Source of the DNA: Planctomycetota bacterium
GTDB lineage: Bacteria > Planctomycetota > Phycisphaerae > Phycisphaerales > SM1A02
Length of the DNA stretch: 45,120 nucleotides
Assembly (NCBI GenBank): GCA_027618565.1
Contig: JAQCEQ010000022.1
Coordinates: forward strand, 1-45,120
Direction of reading: 5' to 3'
The position numbers and the translations under genes were made by a program. Below are positions 8,679 to 17,213 of this stretch, piece after piece. The notes beneath the pieces were generated by a model. The model made no database searches. It had not been told where the DNA came from and was given only the letters and a program-made list of their open reading frames with translations. Each line of letters begins with the position of its first letter. The first letter of the stretch is position 1.

Positions 8679-10402
8679 GCGTCCGGAGTCTGGTTCCCGC
8701 CGCCACGCTGGCCTTGACCACCTCGGAACGACTGGAACATCTGCTCTCGCTCGGCCTCGTCCAAGGTGCCGTCGTTGTTCTTGTCAAACTCCTTCGCGCG
8801 CTCCTGCATTCGCTCGGGCAATTCGTCGATCCTGCCCGAGAAGTTGCCGCCGAAGCCGCCGCCCTGGCCGCCCTGGCCGCCCTGCGCTCCACGCTGCCCG
8901 CCTCGGCCGCGGCCCGGCAGTTCCTCGACCTGCTCAGGCGTCAGGAGTGCCTCGAGTCGATCACGGTAGGAGTCGTTCCTCTCGGTCCGCTCGTCGGACA
9001 GCTTGGTGAGTGTCTCGTCGGTGCTGCCGAAACCGCCGCCACGACCGCCGCGACCGCGCGAGAACATCTCGGTCGGGCTGCCGGAGCCATCGATCAGCTT
9101 GAAGAAGTCAGTGGCCTGCGTGAGCTGCTCGGCGGGCTCCACCGTGCGCGTCTGCGTCGCAATGCGATCATTGATCGTGCCCATCTCGGCAAGGTAGACC
9201 GTCTGGAGTTCTTGGACCTGCAGGCGAACGCCCTCGTCCAAGTTCAGCTCCAGCGCCGCCTCGAACGCACGCTGGGTGCCACTCTTCTGGTAGACGCGCC
9301 GGAACCCCGCCTCGTTCGCGGCGTCGGTGACGCGCACGGCCTCGTCATGCTGGAGGGCGGCGGCCAGCTGGGCGCGGTAACTGTCGTTGCAATCGCGCAC
9401 GGAGCGGCGAAGTTCCAGCTGACGCTTGATGACCTGCTTGGCGGCGTTGTTGTTGCCATCGACCAGCGCCTTCATCAGCTTGCCCTCGCTGTCACGGATG
9501 AAGTTGTCACGCGCCACCAGCCGCGCATCCAAGTCCAGCTCGTAGTTGTCCAGGAGCTCGCGCAGACCGTCGATGCTGGCCTGCGAGATGCCGGATTCGT
9601 CCACGACGAAGAGCATGTTGGTGCTCTCGCCGCTGAGCGAGCCATTGCCCATCGCGCGCTCGCGGCGCAAGAAGCGCTCAAAGGCATCCCATCGGGCCGA
9701 TTGTTCTGCGTTGAGGATCGCCTTGGCGGACTCCACCAGCTGCGCACGCAGTTCCGTGCGCTTCGCACCAAACTCACGCGAGGTCTCGAACATCTCGTTC
9801 AGGATCTCGCGTGCCTCCGCCACGCCGCCGTTGGCCATGCGCTGCGCCTGCATCTCCTGCCCAAGTTTCTCGAATCGTTCCTGCATCAGGCGACGACGGA
9901 CATCCGGGTCGATCTCCCCGCCCGCCTCTTGCTCCAACTGGCGGACTTCCTCCTGAATCTTCTGAAAGGTCTCGCCGATGACCTGCTGGTCCATGCCGCC
10001 CATGAACGACCGGAAGAGTTCCCGCATCGCCTCCTGGGAGATCTCGCGAGCTTCTTCGGCGGCCGGCGTGAATGCCTCTTCGTAGTCGCTGACGAGCGTC
10101 TCGATGATCGTGGTCTGCGCATCGTCCAGGGCGAGTTGGTCGTGGAAGAGCCGGACATCACGCGTGAGGAACTCGGGCTCGTATTGCTGTCGGTACTGAG
10201 TGAACGCTCCCATGCCGCGAGCGCCGCGCTGTCCTCGGCTGCCCTGTCCTTGTCCTTGTCCCTGCCCAGGGCCCTGGCCTCGCCCTTGGCCTTCGCCGCG
10301 ATCACGTTGGCGACCTTCGGCTCCATCTTGCTGCGCAAGGAGGTTGGTGGCGGGGAGGGTGATGGCGCAAGCGGCGACGATGACGGTGAGGCTGTGACGC
10401 AT
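8675..10402 (-). CDS. Exported helical protein with Gly/Gln-rich segment and C-terminal EF-hand
   Basis: A 575-residue protein with a signal peptide (residues 1-23, MRHSLTVIVAACAITLPATN). A low-complexity segment at about 26-62 follows, made of RGQ/GPGQ/GQGQ units. The middle is long and charged and is probably alpha-helical or coiled-coil. A second Gly/Arg-rich stretch lies near the end, and a single canonical EF-hand loop, DKNNDGTLDEAE, spans residues 540-551. The tail is again Gly/Gln-rich. It has no enzymatic motif, and I do not recognise the family beyond its similarity in style to planctomycete exported proteins. It lies between a sugar dehydrogenase gene (58 bp upstream) and serine acetyltransferase (4-bp overlap), consistent with one minus-strand transcript. 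Calcium-dependent structure in the periplasm or envelope is an inference. Confidence 0.82.
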   Translation of the reverse strand: MRHSLTVIVAACAITLPATNLLAQQDGAEGRQRDRGEGQGRGQGPGQGQGQGQGSRGQRGARGMGAFTQYRQQYEPEFLTRDVRLFHDQLALDDAQTTIIETLVSDYEEAFTPAAEEAREISQEAMRELFRSFMGGMDQQVIGETFQKIQEEVRQLEQEAGGEIDPDVRRRLMQERFEKLGQEMQAQRMANGGVAEAREILNEMFETSREFGAKRTELRAQLVESAKAILNAEQSARWDAFERFLRRERAMGNGSLSGESTNMLFVVDESGISQASIDGLRELLDNYELDLDARLVARDNFIRDSEGKLMKALVDGNNNAAKQVIKRQLELRRSVRDCNDSYRAQLAAALQHDEAVRVTDAANEAGFRRVYQKSGTQRAFEAALELNLDEGVRLQVQELQTVYLAEMGTINDRIATQTRTVEPAEQLTQATDFFKLIDGSGSPTEMFSRGRGGRGGGFGSTDETLTKLSDERTERNDSYRDRLEALLTPEQVEELPGRGRGGQRGAQGGQGGQGGGFGGNFSGRIDELPERMQERAKEFDKNNDGTLDEAEREQMFQSFRGGQGQRGGGNQTPDA

Positions 10403-10460
10403 GGGGTGTCTCTTCGTAGGTCAGGGGCGGAAATGCAGGAATGCGCGGAAGTGCGAATGG

Positions 10461-11729
10461 TCAGTTGGTCGGCTGGGGGGCATCTGGGACCGGTTTTCCG
10501 GTCGATTCGAGAGGAGGACTGGTGCGCCGTGTCCCCAGGCGGAAGACCCGTCCGGGACCATCGGGGGCCCCCCGGGTGCTGCACACATAGAGGGATCCGT
10601 CGTTGAGCTCACCGAAGCTGGCAATGAACCCCTGCTTCTTGGCGACGACGGTGGAACCGGCGACCAGATGCCCGCCCTCATGTCGGATCCCCCACACGGT
10701 GCCATACGCGTAGTCGGCATAGAGGTAGACCCCTTGAAGGTCCGGAAACTCGCTGCCGCGGTAGACATAGCCGCCGGTCACGCTGATCCCGTCCTTCCTG
10801 GGGTATTCCACCACCGGCTCCACGAAGCCCGACGCTGATTCTGAGGAGTCTGGCACCCCAGGGGTGGCGTGGAAGCCCTCGCGGGGGCGCCAACCGTAGT
10901 TCCCTCCCTTCACGATGAGGTTGATTTCCTCGAACTTGTTCTGCCCCACATCGCCACCCCAGAGGTCCCCGGTCGTGCGGTCAAAGCTCATCCGCCAGAT
11001 GTTGCGGAGGCCGTACGCCCAGATTTCGCCACGCGCACCCTCTCGGCCCACGAAGGGGTTGTCGGAGGGAATGGCGTAGGGGCGGCCGTCTTCACTCTTG
11101 CTGACATCGATTCTGAAACACTTGGCAAGCAGCGTCCCTAGGTTCTGCCCGTTGCCCCAGGGATCGTTGCCGGATCCTCCATCGCCGATCGTTCCGTAGA
11201 GCATGCCGTCAGGGCCAAAGAGGAGTGTCCCGCCATTGTGGTTCCAGGCCGGATCCTCCTGCTCCAGGATCACCTCGGGCGTGGTGCTGGCCAGTTCGGT
11301 CCGATCGTCGTTGAGCTTGAACCGCGCGAGAACCTCGCGCCGCGGACTGCTGGCGGTGTAGAGCGCGTAGAGCTCGCCGTTCTCCTTGACCTTGGGATGG
11401 AAGACGATCGAGAGGAGCCCCTCTTCATTGTTCTCGTCATTGACGATGTCGCGGATGTCCATCCAGACGCGGCCGCTCCCCTTCTCCATGTCAGTCGTGT
11501 CGATCTCCAGGACGCGTCCCGCCTGTTCCACCACATACGCGCGGTCGTTGCGGTCGGCCCGAGCGACCAGCTGCACCGGGCGCTTCATCTCCACATCGCG
11601 AAAGACGCGCGTGAGCTGGATGTCGGGAATGGCCTTGGCATCCGCCTGAGTGCCAACGGGCGCCGATGCCACACGACCGGGAAGAAGCGCGACCGCAGTG
11701 AGGAGGAGCGAAAGCATTCGGGAGAGCAT
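10461..11729 (-). CDS. PQQ-dependent sugar (glucose/sorbosone-type) dehydrogenase, exported
   Basis: A six-bladed beta-propeller oxidoreductase of the soluble aldose/sorbosone dehydrogenase family, expected to oxidise sugars in the periplasm. Family blocks seen: FRDVEMKRPVQLVARADR, EEGLLSIVFHPKVKENGELY, DPAWNHNGGTLLFGPDGMLY, GDGGSGNDPWGNGQNLGTLL, EIWAYGLRNIWRMSFDR, GDVGQNKFEEINLI and GGNYGWR. The start at 11729 begins MLSRMLSLLLTAVALLPG, a signal peptide, and gives 422 residues. The frame stays open to 11822, but that leader is not signal-like and runs into the divergent gene. Cofactor use is inferred from the family; substrate is unknown. It is first in a minus-strand unit with the EF-hand protein and serine acetyltransferase. 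Confidence 0.92.
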   Translation of the reverse strand: MLSRMLSLLLTAVALLPGRVASAPVGTQADAKAIPDIQLTRVFRDVEMKRPVQLVARADRNDRAYVVEQAGRVLEIDTTDMEKGSGRVWMDIRDIVNDENNEEGLLSIVFHPKVKENGELYALYTASSPRREVLARFKLNDDRTELASTTPEVILEQEDPAWNHNGGTLLFGPDGMLYGTIGDGGSGNDPWGNGQNLGTLLAKCFRIDVSKSEDGRPYAIPSDNPFVGREGARGEIWAYGLRNIWRMSFDRTTGDLWGGDVGQNKFEEINLIVKGGNYGWRPREGFHATPGVPDSSESASGFVEPVVEYPRKDGISVTGGYVYRGSEFPDLQGVYLYADYAYGTVWGIRHEGGHLVAGSTVVAKKQGFIASFGELNDGSLYVCSTRGAPDGPGRVFRLGTRRTSPPLESTGKPVPDAPQPTN

Positions 11730-11793
11730 AGGAGGCGGCCTTGGAGCGGGAGTGGAATCGCGGGTTCCACCGCCCGCAGGTACGCTTCGTTCC

Positions 11794-12507
11794 ATGCACT
11801 CGGGACAACTCATCATTGGCACGATCGTCGGTGCCTTGACGATCCTCTACGGACTTCGTGAGGGCCTTGCCAGTGCGCGAGTCAATGACTCAGACGCCGC
11901 TCCCGGCGCCGTGAAGTGCCCCGACGGTGCGCGCCCGCTCTTCAACGGGGTCGACCTCACGGGTTGGGGCGGTGAACGCTCCGGCTACAGCACCTCCGGC
12001 GGAGTGCTCCGATGCCTGCCGTCGTGCCGCGGCGACCTGGTGACGCAGGATCAGTACGCGGACTTCCGTCTCACCTTTGAGTTCCGGTTGCAGCCGGGAT
12101 CCAACAACGGCATCGGCATCCGGGCCCCGATGCATGCCAACGCTGCGTACGACGGCATGGAGATCCAGGTCCTGGACGATTCGCTTCCCCGCCCCACGCT
12201 CCATCCCTACCAGCGCCACGGGTCCATCTACGGCATCGTGCCCGCGTTGCCGGGATGCCTGGTTGCTCCCGGTCAGTGGAACCGCGAGGTCATCACCGCG
12301 CTGGGAACGCGCGTGACCGTGGAACTCAACGGCTTGATCATCGTCGATGCCGACCTGCACCAGGCCACCGCGAACGGCACGATGGACGGCCAGTCGCACC
12401 CGGGCCTCTTCCGCCACCAGGGGCACATCCACTTGTGCGGCCACGGCGATCCCATCGAGTTCCGGAACATGTGCATCGAAACCCTGCATGAGGAACCGCA
12501 CCGATGA
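11794..12507 (+). CDS. DUF1080 / 3-keto-disaccharide hydrolase-like protein
   Basis: A 237-residue exported protein with an N-terminal hydrophobic segment (MHSGQLIIGTIVGALTILYG) followed by one concanavalin-like DUF1080 jelly-roll. Typical marks are LFNGVDLTGWGG, the DFRLTFEFRLQPGSNNGIGIRAP block and DGMEIQVLDDS. Family members are linked to carbohydrate binding or 3-keto-glycoside hydrolysis and are very common in planctomycetes. The ATG at 11794 is chosen because it starts the membrane segment; the open frame to 11650 overlaps the divergent sugar dehydrogenase. TACGCT at 11781-11786 could be a -10 element only 7 bases from the start. The stop overlaps the AI-2E permease start (ATGA). Confidence 0.9.
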   Translation: MHSGQLIIGTIVGALTILYGLREGLASARVNDSDAAPGAVKCPDGARPLFNGVDLTGWGGERSGYSTSGGVLRCLPSCRGDLVTQDQYADFRLTFEFRLQPGSNNGIGIRAPMHANAAYDGMEIQVLDDSLPRPTLHPYQRHGSIYGIVPALPGCLVAPGQWNREVITALGTRVTVELNGLIIVDADLHQATANGTMDGQSHPGLFRHQGHIHLCGHGDPIEFRNMCIETLHEEPHR

Positions 12508-13601
12508 GCGACGGGGACTCCAGCCCACGCGCCGGCGGCGGTGTGAGAGTGCTGGTCTCCGTCGCCGCCTTCGTGGTGGTGGTGGCCGGGCTCAACGCTG
12601 CGGCGCCGATCGTGGTCCCGATCCTCGCCGCGATTTTTCTGGCAACGATCACCGTCCCGCCGATCGCGCTCCTCGCCGCGCGCGGCCTCCCCACGTGGCT
12701 CGCGGCTCTCGTCGTGCTGCTCGTCATGCTTGGCGTGCTCCTCGGGGGCAGTTGGGCGCTGGCCGGCACGGCCACGCAGTTCACGGCTGACATGCCCCGG
12801 TACCAGCAGGCGATCGGCGACCAGATCAACCTCCTTTCCAATGAGTTGCGCGCCCGCGGCCTGGGTGGGGTGGCGGATCGACTGCCGGAGATCCTCAATA
12901 CCTCCATGCTCTTCCAGGCCGTCGGCACGATGGCCGGTTCGATTGCATTGCTGGCCAAGGACCTGTTCTTCGTCCTGGTGGCCACGCTCTTCATCCTGGC
13001 CGAGGTGGCCACGCTGCCCACAAAGGCGCGCGCTGCGTTTGGATCCGATCCCGGCCGCGAGGGCCGGCTCCGCGGCGTGGTCCAGTCGATGCAGCGCTAC
13101 ATCTTTCTCAAGACCCAGACCAGCGCGCTGACGGCGATCCTGGTGTTCATCCTGCTGCTCGTCTTCGGGGTTCCCTACGCGCCGGCGCTGTCGCTCCTCG
13201 CATTCGGCCTCAACTTCGTACCGATCGTCGGCTCGATCATCGCCTCGATCCCTCCGCTGCTCCTGGTGCTGGTGGACAAGGGGCTTGGGGCCACCATCGG
13301 ACTGGGCCTCGGCTACGCCGTGATCAATGTGGGCATCGGGAACTTCATTGAGCCGCGGCTCTTTGGCAAGTCGCTGGGGCTCTCGCCGCTGGTCGTCTTC
13401 CTGAGCCTGGTGATCTGGGGGTGGATCCTGGGACCCGTGGGCATGTTCCTCTCCGTGCCGCTGACGATGTTCCTCAAGATCCTGGTCGACGAGGTGGACG
13501 ACCTCCGCTGGATCGGCATCATGCTGGGTTCGTCGGCCGGGGCCAAGGCAGAAGTCAACCATGACGGCACCGATGGTGATGCGTCGCGGAGAACCAGATG
13601 A
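12504..13601 (+). CDS. AI-2E family (PerM/TqsA-like) membrane transporter
   Basis: A 365-residue integral membrane protein with about eight hydrophobic segments. The arrangement is typical of the AI-2E family: paired helices at about residues 12-85, a soluble amphipathic stretch (about 90-140, QYTADMPRY-like region), then hydrophobic segments. The conserved C-terminal block includes FGLNFVPIVGSIIASIPPLLL, FIEPRLFGKSLGLSPLVVFLSL and GPVGMFLSVPLTMFLKILVD. Members export autoinducer-2 or act as ion/metabolite exporters, so the substrate is open. Translation is coupled at both ends: ATGA overlap with the DUF1080 gene (GAGG about ten bases upstream of the ATG) and ATGA overlap with the RNase H-like gene. 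Confidence 0.92.
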   Translation: MSDGDSSPRAGGGVRVLVSVAAFVVVVAGLNAAAPIVVPILAAIFLATITVPPIALLAARGLPTWLAALVVLLVMLGVLLGGSWALAGTATQFTADMPRYQQAIGDQINLLSNELRARGLGGVADRLPEILNTSMLFQAVGTMAGSIALLAKDLFFVLVATLFILAEVATLPTKARAAFGSDPGREGRLRGVVQSMQRYIFLKTQTSALTAILVFILLLVFGVPYAPALSLLAFGLNFVPIVGSIIASIPPLLLVLVDKGLGATIGLGLGYAVINVGIGNFIEPRLFGKSLGLSPLVVFLSLVIWGWILGPVGMFLSVPLTMFLKILVDEVDDLRWIGIMLGSSAGAKAEVNHDGTDGDASRRTR

Positions 13602-14392
13602 CCCACCCCAACATGGTGGCGCTGCGGGCCCATGCTGCGAAGGCTCGTGAGCGGCTGGAACGAGGTGGCCTCGATGTCTCCGAGTCGATCATCGACAACG
13701 GGGCATGGGGGCGGATCGATCTCTCCGTGGTACACGCCACCAACGGGCAGTCGGGCAAGGTCCAGATCCATTGCAGCACCAAGGGTCGATTGAGCTCGGT
13801 GCCGCAGGGTTCGCTCGCGAGCGAACTGGCGTCAATCCTGGGCGTGGCAGCCAATGTGCGATCGCCAGACTCCCGCGCGGCCAGCCCCGCGCCCGCAGAC
13901 GGTGCGGCCCAACGCGGACCACGCGCCCAGCGAGGACCAGTCGCCCAACGGGGGCCAGTCGCGCCGGAAGGAACCCTCGTCGTGGACTGCTCCAAGACGG
14001 GCGACTCGCTCGTCGGTCCAACCGAATGGCGTGGGGTCATCCGGCGCAACGGAGCCTGGGTGGAGTGCTTCAGGAGCACGCTGTTCCCCCGCGGCCACAA
14101 CAATGTCGGGGAGTTCCTCGCGCTGGTGGATGCGCTCCGCCGGGTCTCCGAGGGGACGATTCAGGCCACGGCGCTCTACTCTGATTCTCGCACCGCGCTC
14201 GCGTGGCTGCGCAAGGGCACGCTCAAGTCGCGATTCGACTCCGCGGTCGACTTTGACCCGACGTTTGCAGCGCTGTTGTGCGAGTCGCTGGCATGGGTCA
14301 AGGCGAGGCAGCCGTCGCGGTGGCCCGTGGAACCACAATTGTGGCCCACCGACCAGTGGGGCGACATCCCTGCCGACTTTGGGCGCAAGTAG
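13598..14392 (+). CDS. RNase HI-like protein with non-standard N-terminal domain
   Basis: A 264-residue protein whose residues 125-264 form an RNase H fold that should cleave the RNA strand of RNA-DNA hybrids. The four metal-binding acids are in place: Asp130 (TLVVDCSKTGD), Glu172 (HNNVGEFLALVDAL), Asp196 (LYSDSRTALAWLRKG) and Asp260 in the C-terminal WGDIPADFGRK, as in the Bacteroidetes-type RNase H branch. That branch usually has an N-terminal viroplasmin domain. Here residues 1-85 are different (SGKVQIHCSTKGRLSSVPQG) and are joined by a linker with three RGP-type repeats (about 105-123). The start overlaps the upstream stop (ATGA), with GGAG at 13588-13591. The fold assignment is firm; the role of the N-terminal domain is unknown. 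Confidence 0.88.
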   Translation: MTHPNMVALRAHAAKARERLERGGLDVSESIIDNGAWGRIDLSVVHATNGQSGKVQIHCSTKGRLSSVPQGSLASELASILGVAANVRSPDSRAASPAPADGAAQRGPRAQRGPVAQRGPVAPEGTLVVDCSKTGDSLVGPTEWRGVIRRNGAWVECFRSTLFPRGHNNVGEFLALVDALRRVSEGTIQATALYSDSRTALAWLRKGTLKSRFDSAVDFDPTFAALLCESLAWVKARQPSRWPVEPQLWPTDQWGDIPADFGRK

Positions 14393-14403
14393 CGCACCAT
14401 TCG

Positions 14404-15921
14404 TCACGGGTCCCCGACGGACTCTCCATTCACGATCGCTTTCAGCCTGGCTCGCGGGATGGAGAGGAAGACTTTGCCCAACGCGGGATCGAAGTGCGTG
14501 CCAAGGTCGTTTCGGATGATCTCCAGGGCCGTGTCGATGGAGAGTGCCTTCCGGTACGAGCGATCGCTTGTCAGCGCCTCGAAGACATCGGCGAGGCAGA
14601 GGACGCGGGCGATGAGCGGGATGCCCTCTCCCTCCAGCCCCTTCGGGTACCCCCGGCCGTTCCACTTCTCGTGGTGGTGCAGAATCCCAGGCAGCATCGG
14701 CTCCCATTGGGGCACGCCCAGCATGAGGTCATAACCCTTGGTCGGATGCAACTTCATCTGGGCAAACTCCTCGTCGGTGAGCTTGCCTTCCTTGTTGAGC
14801 ACGCTGTCGGGGACGCCGATCTTGCCGATGTCGTGCAGCTGGCCCGCCAGCAGCACGCGGCGGCACATCTCATCGCCAAGTCCCGCATGCCGAGAGAGAA
14901 GCGCTCCCAGCGCGGCCACACGGTCCTGGTGGCCTCGCGTGTACTCGTCCTTCAGTTCCACCGCCCGCGCCAGCGCCCTCAGGGTCGCCTCAAACGACTT
15001 CTGGATCTCCACAGCCTTGGCGCGCAACTCATCTTCGCGCACCAGGCGAAGAAGCGCCAATCCGGCGATGTGGGCGATGCTGGTGATGTGCCCGCTGACC
15101 TTTTTAAAGTCAACGGTCGCCCCGCTCCCCTTGCCGCGGTTGTCGGCCACGATGTATCCGTAGATCGTGCCGCTGACCACTCCGGGCGCCACGCAGGACT
15201 CCACGATCTGCAGGTCGATGATGCTCTGGCCCATCGCCGCCTTGTCGGAGCCGGCCTTCAGGATGACCGTGCGCTTCGTGCGCTCCGCCTCGCGCAGGAG
15301 CGACGAGGAGACCTGGACCATCCCGTCACGGACCATGCCGCCCTTGGCGGCCAGGACCGTCCAGCCATCGGCTTCGGCGTTTCCTCGCAGGAAGCCGACA
15401 TTGGCCAGACCCGTCAACGCGGCAAGTTCCTCGATCGCGCACTCCGCCACCTTCTCTGGGGTGGTCGCGCTGGCGATGGTGTCGGCGACTTTCGTCAGCG
15501 CCTTCAACTGCGCCTGGGTTATGTCGTGATCGAGTGCTGCCGCACGAATCTCCCCGGCCGGAGCATCCGAGTCCGCCATCGTCTTGGTCATCGACACGCT
15601 GCCGCGGGGCCCGCGCACGGTGAACGAGCAGTTCCCCAGCCGGAGCGAGTCGCCCGCGGAGAGTTGGACGGCAACACGAGGGGCGAGCTTGCGTTCGGAG
15701 AGGACGGTGCCGGTGGTGGAATCCAGATCCTCGATCGTCCACGCTCGACCGCTCCAGCGAAGCACCGCATGCTTGCGCGAGACGCTCGGGTCTTCCAGCC
15801 GAATGTCCTGGTCCTCGCCCCGGCCGATCGTGAAGGACACGGAATCGCCAAGCGCAACCGTGATTCCCGTGCCGCCGACGGGCTCCAGTCGCCAGCTGTC
15901 CTTGCCGCGGTGATCGCTCAT
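14404..15921 (-). CDS. FHA-GAF-HD-GYP protein, probable cyclic-di-GMP phosphodiesterase
   Basis: A 505-residue cytoplasmic signalling protein. Residues 28-105 form an FHA domain (FTIGRGEDQDIRLEDPSVSRKH) with Arg34, Ser48 and His51 conserved; the usual Asn of the STNGT motif is Thr70 (DSTTGT). Residues about 135-295 form a GAF domain. The HD-GYP domain (about 315-500) has GHQDRVAALG, the HD pair His363-Asp364 (LHDIGKIGVPD), HHHEKWNGRGYPKGLEGEGI with GYP at 424-426, and LADVFEALTSDRSYR. It probably hydrolyses cyclic di-GMP under control of a phosphopeptide signal and a small ligand (inference). The start at 15921 was chosen because the longer frame runs through the divergent chrA gene. GATACT, read on the minus strand at 15933-15928, lies six bases from the start. 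Confidence 0.93.
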   Translation of the reverse strand: MSDHRGKDSWRLEPVGGTGITVALGDSVSFTIGRGEDQDIRLEDPSVSRKHAVLRWSGRAWTIEDLDSTTGTVLSERKLAPRVAVQLSAGDSLRLGNCSFTVRGPRGSVSMTKTMADSDAPAGEIRAAALDHDITQAQLKALTKVADTIASATTPEKVAECAIEELAALTGLANVGFLRGNAEADGWTVLAAKGGMVRDGMVQVSSSLLREAERTKRTVILKAGSDKAAMGQSIIDLQIVESCVAPGVVSGTIYGYIVADNRGKGSGATVDFKKVSGHITSIAHIAGLALLRLVREDELRAKAVEIQKSFEATLRALARAVELKDEYTRGHQDRVAALGALLSRHAGLGDEMCRRVLLAGQLHDIGKIGVPDSVLNKEGKLTDEEFAQMKLHPTKGYDLMLGVPQWEPMLPGILHHHEKWNGRGYPKGLEGEGIPLIARVLCLADVFEALTSDRSYRKALSIDTALEIIRNDLGTHFDPALGKVFLSIPRARLKAIVNGESVGDP

Positions 15922-15953
15922 CACGTCAGTATCCCACAAGGCCGCTCGGCACC

Positions 15954-17213
15954 ATGGCTGTCCCGTTGCCATACGCTGCGCGCCTCCCCATGCCCATGCC
16001 CGAAAAAGCGCCGGCCCCGCTTGCAGAGATCGCGTGGCGATTCCTGGTCCTGGGCTGCACCGCCTTCGGAGGCCCGATCGCCCACCTTGGAATGCTTCGG
16101 GAGAACTTTGTGGCGCGCCATCGGTGGCTCTCCGAGCACGCATTCGCCGACATCGTTTCCCTGGCGCAGCTGCTTCCGGGACCGACCAGCAGCCAAACGG
16201 TCTTTGCCATCGGCTTGTGTCGGCGCGGGTTTTGGGGCGGCGTCACCGCAGCGTGCTGCTTCTCGCTGCCCGGCGCGCTAGTGCTCTGCGCGGCGGGGCT
16301 GCTCCTGACCTCCGCGCCGGAGTTTGTCCGGTCTCCCTGGGCACGAGGCTTGCTTGCGTTTGCCACGGCGGTCGTGGCTATCGCCGTGTTCGGCATGGTG
16401 CGTCGACTCACGCACGGCAATGTCAAGGGGCTCATCGCCAGCACCAGTTTCCTGATCTGCGCCGCGTGGCAGACACCTCTTGCCGGCGCCGCATGCGTGG
16501 TGCTCGGGTTGGTGGTGGGGGCGGCGCTGTGCCCGCGACGGCTCGTGGAGGCTGCCAACGCTGGAATCCCAGTCCGTCGCGTCGCCCCCTGGTTCACGCT
16601 GCTGGCCCTTGCGGTCGTGGCAGCCGTCCTCATCCTTCCCTTCCTTCCATTCACGCATGACCTGCCCGACATCGCTCGCATGGTGATTGCCCTCGCGCAA
16701 AGCGGTTCGCTGGTCTTCGGCGGAGGACATGTCGTCCTCCCCATGATGGATGCCAGCCTGGTGGAGACGAAGCTGGTGAATTCCGAAGTGTTCCTCGGCG
16801 GCTATGCGCTTACCCAGACCCTTCCGGGACCGCTCTTCAATGTCGGGGCGTTCCTGGGGGCAAGCAAGGCTGGCATCCTCGGCGGGGTGCTCTGCACGGT
16901 CGCGCTCTTCGCGCCAGGCCTGTGCCTCATGGGGGCGGCGCTCCCGATGTGGAGCGAGCTCTCCCACAACTGCCGTGCGCGCCGGGCCCTGGACGGAGCC
17001 AATGCCGCCGTTACCGGCGTCCTTCTCTGGGCACTCATCTTCGTGCTCATCCCCGACGCCATCGGCACCAGTTGGTCGATGGGGGTCGTGGCCGTGGGTG
17101 CGGTGGCACTCCTCTGGCATCGTGCCCCACTCCCGCTGGTCGGTGCGATCTGCGCGATGGCGGGATTCCTCATTGGCGAGCCGGTCACGGCACTGCACGG
17201 GACCACGCCATGA
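15954..17213 (+). CDS. chrA: ChrA-family chromate/anion transporter (two-domain)
   Basis: A full-length, duplicated CHR transporter of 419 residues with about ten to twelve membrane segments. The N-terminal half has the signature FGGPIAHLGMLRENFV and SLAQLLPGPTSSQTVFAIG. The C-terminal half repeats it as VFGGGHVVLPMMD ... GYALTQTLPGPLFNVGAFLG. Family members expel chromate or exchange it for sulfate; many chromosomal copies have no proven substrate. The start is uncertain: ATG 15954 lies only 32 bp from the divergent FHA/HD-GYP start, and ATG 15990 or 15996 would still leave enough residues before the first membrane helix. The stop overlaps the glycosyltransferase start (ATGA). No ChrB-like regulator is present. 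Confidence 0.92.
   Translation: MAVPLPYAARLPMPMPEKAPAPLAEIAWRFLVLGCTAFGGPIAHLGMLRENFVARHRWLSEHAFADIVSLAQLLPGPTSSQTVFAIGLCRRGFWGGVTAACCFSLPGALVLCAAGLLLTSAPEFVRSPWARGLLAFATAVVAIAVFGMVRRLTHGNVKGLIASTSFLICAAWQTPLAGAACVVLGLVVGAALCPRRLVEAANAGIPVRRVAPWFTLLALAVVAAVLILPFLPFTHDLPDIARMVIALAQSGSLVFGGGHVVLPMMDASLVETKLVNSEVFLGGYALTQTLPGPLFNVGAFLGASKAGILGGVLCTVALFAPGLCLMGAALPMWSELSHNCRARRALDGANAAVTGVLLWALIFVLIPDAIGTSWSMGVVAVGAVALLWHRAPLPLVGAICAMAGFLIGEPVTALHGTTP

Noticed and set aside
8714-10606. 630-residue plus-strand open frame
   Set aside because: It is the mirror of the exported EF-hand gene. Its composition (Leu/Ala/Arg/His runs) has no domain, and the minus-strand frame has a signal peptide and an EF-hand.
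12273-13562. 429-residue minus-strand frame
   Set aside because: His/Gln/Glu/Arg-rich shadow of the AI-2E transporter gene, typical of antisense to membrane-protein codons at high GC.
14278-16281. 667-residue plus-strand open frame
   Set aside because: Antisense to the FHA-GAF-HD-GYP gene and out of frame with chrA; His/Arg-rich with no domain.
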